From SAR324 cluster bacterium (lineage in GTDB: Bacteria > SAR324 > JACQKK01): 8,226 nt of DNA. A program made the position numbers and the translations under genes. Below the pieces are notes generated by a model. The model ran no database searches and was not told where the DNA came from. It worked only from the letters and a program-made list of their open reading frames with translations. The DNA is taken from the NCBI GenBank assembly GCA_027296185.1, contig JAPUJL010000341.1, positions 1-8,226 of the forward strand. The letters are read 5' to 3'. Positions 6,723 through 8,226 of this stretch are shown piece by piece; the stretch's first letter is position 1; each line of letters begins with the position of its first letter.

Positions 6723-7966
6723 TCCCGCCCCCCGGCACCCGCCGTTGCGGACAGTGTCACGTTGCCGCGCGCCGCGCCGGATGGCTCGTTCCGGTGCTGG
6801 TCTGCTGCGCGGCGTTGGCGTTGTTCGCGGCGGATGGGGAACCGCCGGGGGATGGAGCGGGCGACAGCCGGTTGCAGCTCAAGCAGCTTCGCCACGAGCG
6901 GGAGCAACTGCGGCTGAACCTGGAGGCCTATGCGGGTTCCGAGCGAAAGTCCGTCGGCGAACTGGAGGAACTGACCGAGCAGGTGCGGGCCGCCAAACGG
7001 CGGGAGCGCCAACTCAAGCGCCGCCGCGGCCAACTGCTCGAGGAGCGCACCCGGCGCGGCCGGCGCATCCGCACCCTCCGCAAACGCATCGCGGCGAGCG
7101 AGGGGCGCATCGGCGAACACTTGCGGAGCGTTTACCGCTTGTCCAAGGTGGCCGATTCGGCTTCCCTGCTCACCCTGTCCAGCTACAAGAGCTACTTCAA
7201 GGACAGCAGCTACCTGGCGTTGCTCACCCGCTTGGACCGGGAGGCCCTGACCCGGTTCCAGGGGCTCAAGGAGGATCTGCAGACGGCTCAGGACGCCGCC
7301 CAGCATACCCTGAACGAGCTCGCCGACGTGATGGATGCCCTCGTCGCCGAACAAGTGCAACTGGTGGAATCCGAGCGGGTGCTGCAGCGCTCCCTCAAGG
7401 AGATCCGGGATAACCAAGCCCTCTCGCGGGAATATCTGCGGGAACTCGAGGAGACCATGACCGGGATGGAGCAGGCGTTGGCACAACTGGAAGCCCAGCC
7501 CGCCGCTCCGACCCTGGAGCGGCTGCCCGATCCGGAGACCCTGAAAGGGCACCTCCGCCCGCCGGCGGAGGGGACGGTGATCGCCGCATTTGGAGAGCAG
7601 GATCCGCGCTATGCGCTGAAGAAGTTCCAGCGGGGGATCGTCATCCTCGCCACCGAGGGGGGGCCGGTGCGGGCGGTCACCACGGGGCGCGTGGTGCACG
7701 CGGGGCCCTTCCGCGGATATCAGGAGCTGGTGGTGCTCGAGCACGCCCAGGGTCTGTTCACCGTCTACGGCCACTTGGAGCACCTGAAAATCCAAAAGGG
7801 AGGTTGGGTGGAGCAGGGCTCGCCCCTCGGGCAAACGGCCTACCAGCCCGCGGAAGGGGGCTACAACGTCTATTTCGAAGTGCGCCTGCAGGGCACCCCG
7901 GAGGACCCACTGCTCTGGCTGGAGCCCAACAGCCTCACCTTCGCCGATTCGGCGGCCAAGGACTAG
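6719..7966 (+). CDS. envC: EnvC-like murein hydrolase activator with degenerate LytM (M23) domain
   Basis: This 415-residue periplasmic protein is the expected partner of FtsEX: the coiled coil docks on FtsX and the LytM domain activates peptidoglycan amidases. A basic N-region (R8-R19) and hydrophobic segment (about 21-38) form a signal peptide or anchor; coiled coils span about 50-135 and 180-260, and the LytM domain about 276-405. In active M23 enzymes zinc is held by HxxxD and the second His of HxH. Here the aligned residues are Gln304, Val308 and Tyr385 (YNVYFEV), and the first His of HxH is Asn383; only His352 of YGHL remains. The domain therefore cannot be a normal endopeptidase, as in E. 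coli EnvC. GGGGG at 6706-6710 is a good ribosome site. CGQCH at 10-14 precedes the membrane segment and is probably not a haem site. NlpD-type activators are an alternative, but the ftsEX context favours EnvC. Confidence 0.9.
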   Translation: MIPPPGTRRCGQCHVAARRAGWLVPVLVCCAALALFAADGEPPGDGAGDSRLQLKQLRHEREQLRLNLEAYAGSERKSVGELEELTEQVRAAKRRERQLKRRRGQLLEERTRRGRRIRTLRKRIAASEGRIGEHLRSVYRLSKVADSASLLTLSSYKSYFKDSSYLALLTRLDREALTRFQGLKEDLQTAQDAAQHTLNELADVMDALVAEQVQLVESERVLQRSLKEIRDNQALSREYLRELEETMTGMEQALAQLEAQPAAPTLERLPDPETLKGHLRPPAEGTVIAAFGEQDPRYALKKFQRGIVILATEGGPVRAVTTGRVVHAGPFRGYQELVVLEHAQGLFTVYGHLEHLKIQKGGWVEQGSPLGQTAYQPAEGGYNVYFEVRLQGTPEDPLLWLEPNSLTFADSAAKD

Positions 7967-7999
7967 ACTGTGTCCGAGAGAACGAGTTGCGCTCGCTTT

Positions 8000-8042
8000 C
8001 CCTCGACTTCGCTCGGGACTGGCCCCTCGACTTCGCTCGGGA
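8000..8042 (+). repeat. Two direct copies of a 19-bp repeat
   Basis: CCCTCGACTTCGCTCGGGA occurs perfectly at 8000-8018 and 8024-8042, a 24-bp period with a 5-bp spacer. Each unit is an imperfect palindrome (TCC/GGA and CGA/TCG arms around CTTCGC), so each could form a small hairpin. It begins 34 bp after the envC-like stop codon. Confidence 0.8.
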
Positions 8043-8072
8043 TAGGCGAGACGCTCGGTGTGGACGCTCGTT

Positions 8073-8171
8073 CCTTCGGGATGCTCAGGACCCGCAGCAG
8101 CGCGGATTGCTTGTCGTCGCCTGTTCGTGGGACGTCTTCCTGAGGAACCCGCTTAGCGGGCGTCTCGAAGG
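8073..8171. repeat. Inverted pair of CCTTCG...TCAGGA elements
   Basis: CCTTCG (8073-8078) and TCAGGA (8085-8090) reappear in reverse complement as TCCTGA (8138-8143) and CGAAGG (8166-8171). The second copy is longer because a 13-nt palindrome sits inside it. This looks like two facing copies of one dispersed element, one of them shortened. Such paired, inverted copies are common for REP-like intergenic repeats. Confidence 0.5.
8148..8160. repeat. Perfect short hairpin CCCGC-TTA-GCGGG
   Basis: A five-base-pair perfect stem with a three-base loop, located within the right-hand copy of the inverted element pair. It forms the hairpin core of that element. Confidence 0.6.
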
Positions 8172-8191
8172 GGGCGGCCCGAATCTTTCAG

Positions 8192-8209
8192 GCGGAACCG
8201 ACGCTCCGC
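8192..8209. repeat. Hairpin GCGGA...TCCGC near the right edge
   Basis: GCGGA (8192-8196) pairs with TCCGC (8205-8209) around an eight-base loop, within GGCGGAACCGACGCTCCGC. On the reverse strand it reads GTAGAGCGGAGCGTCGGTTC, a shape I recall from intergenic repeats of GC-rich proteobacteria. It may belong to the same repeat cluster. The last bases of the window show nothing further. Confidence 0.4.
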
Positions 8210-8226
8210 TCTACATCCCGCCACGG

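Larger units (their letters stand above)
7967..8226. other. Gene-free tail with a mosaic of short repeats
   Basis: No gene is visible on either strand in these last 260 bp. The sequence is low in complexity: CTCG/CGAG and GACGCTCG words recur (GACGCTCG at 8050-8057 and 8063-8070), and four separate repeat or hairpin elements are listed individually. No classical terminator with a T-run follows the envC-like gene. The style (CCCTCGACTTCGCTCGGGA, CTCAGGA, CCTGAGGA...CGAAGG) resembles dispersed intergenic repeats that I recall from GC-rich genomes, but I cannot confirm copies elsewhere from this window. Confidence 0.7.

Noticed and set aside
6746..6760. CxxCH haem-binding motif (CGQCH) at residues 10-14 of the EnvC-like protein
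   Set aside because: It lies before the hydrophobic signal segment, so it would stay in the cytosol or be cleaved off; haem attachment happens in the periplasm. Most likely chance.
6680..7834. Minus-strand open frame (384 codons) opposite the envC-like gene
   Set aside because: Leu/Gln/Gly/Pro-rich translation with no motif; the plus strand has a signal peptide, coiled coils and a LytM domain in good order.
7967..8226. Possible CRISPR array from the repeated CCCTCGACTTCGCTCGGGA units
   Set aside because: Only two copies with a 5-bp spacer, far too short for CRISPR spacers, and no cas gene nearby.

Overview
The window is a GC-rich stretch (by eye roughly two thirds G+C) of a bacterial chromosome with dense, mostly co-directional genes. 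A predicted lipoprotein and an EnvC-type murein-hydrolase activator point to a Gram-negative (diderm) bacterium. The ftsE-ftsX-envC order is familiar from several GC-rich diderm phyla (for example Desulfobacterota, Acidobacteriota, Nitrospirota), but I cannot assign a phylum from this sequence alone. Nothing suggests a plasmid, phage or transposon, apart from a patch of dispersed-repeat-like sequence at the right edge.

Layout. Positions 1-1422 (minus strand) hold the N-terminal 474 codons of mfd, the transcription-repair coupling factor; the gene runs off the left edge. A 247-bp divergent intergenic region (1423-1669) separates it from guaB (1670-3145, plus), a complete IMP dehydrogenase with CBS domains. 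guaB overlaps by 4 nt (ATGA) with a gene for an unrecognised lipoprotein (3142-4272) that has a TPR-like N-terminal half and a beta-rich C-terminal half. After a small hairpin comes a TerB-like protein with two related acidic motifs (4342-4929). A 167-bp gap with two GC-rich hairpins then leads into a tight ftsE (5097-5825), ftsX (5829-6722), envC-like (6719-7966) operon. The last 260 bp have no gene and look like a mosaic of short dispersed-repeat elements.

How the genes fit together. FtsE (ATPase), FtsX (membrane subunit) and the EnvC-like coiled-coil/LytM protein form the known module in which ATP hydrolysis at the division site is transmitted across the inner membrane to switch on periplasmic peptidoglycan hydrolases. 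The EnvC-like protein has lost nearly all catalytic M23 residues, as expected for an activator rather than an enzyme. guaB (GMP synthesis) and mfd (transcription-coupled repair) are housekeeping genes. The two genes between guaB and ftsE, the lipoprotein and the TerB-like protein, are the least understood part of the window; the lipoprotein is positioned to be translationally coupled to guaB. I do not see a clearly novel defence or mobile system here.
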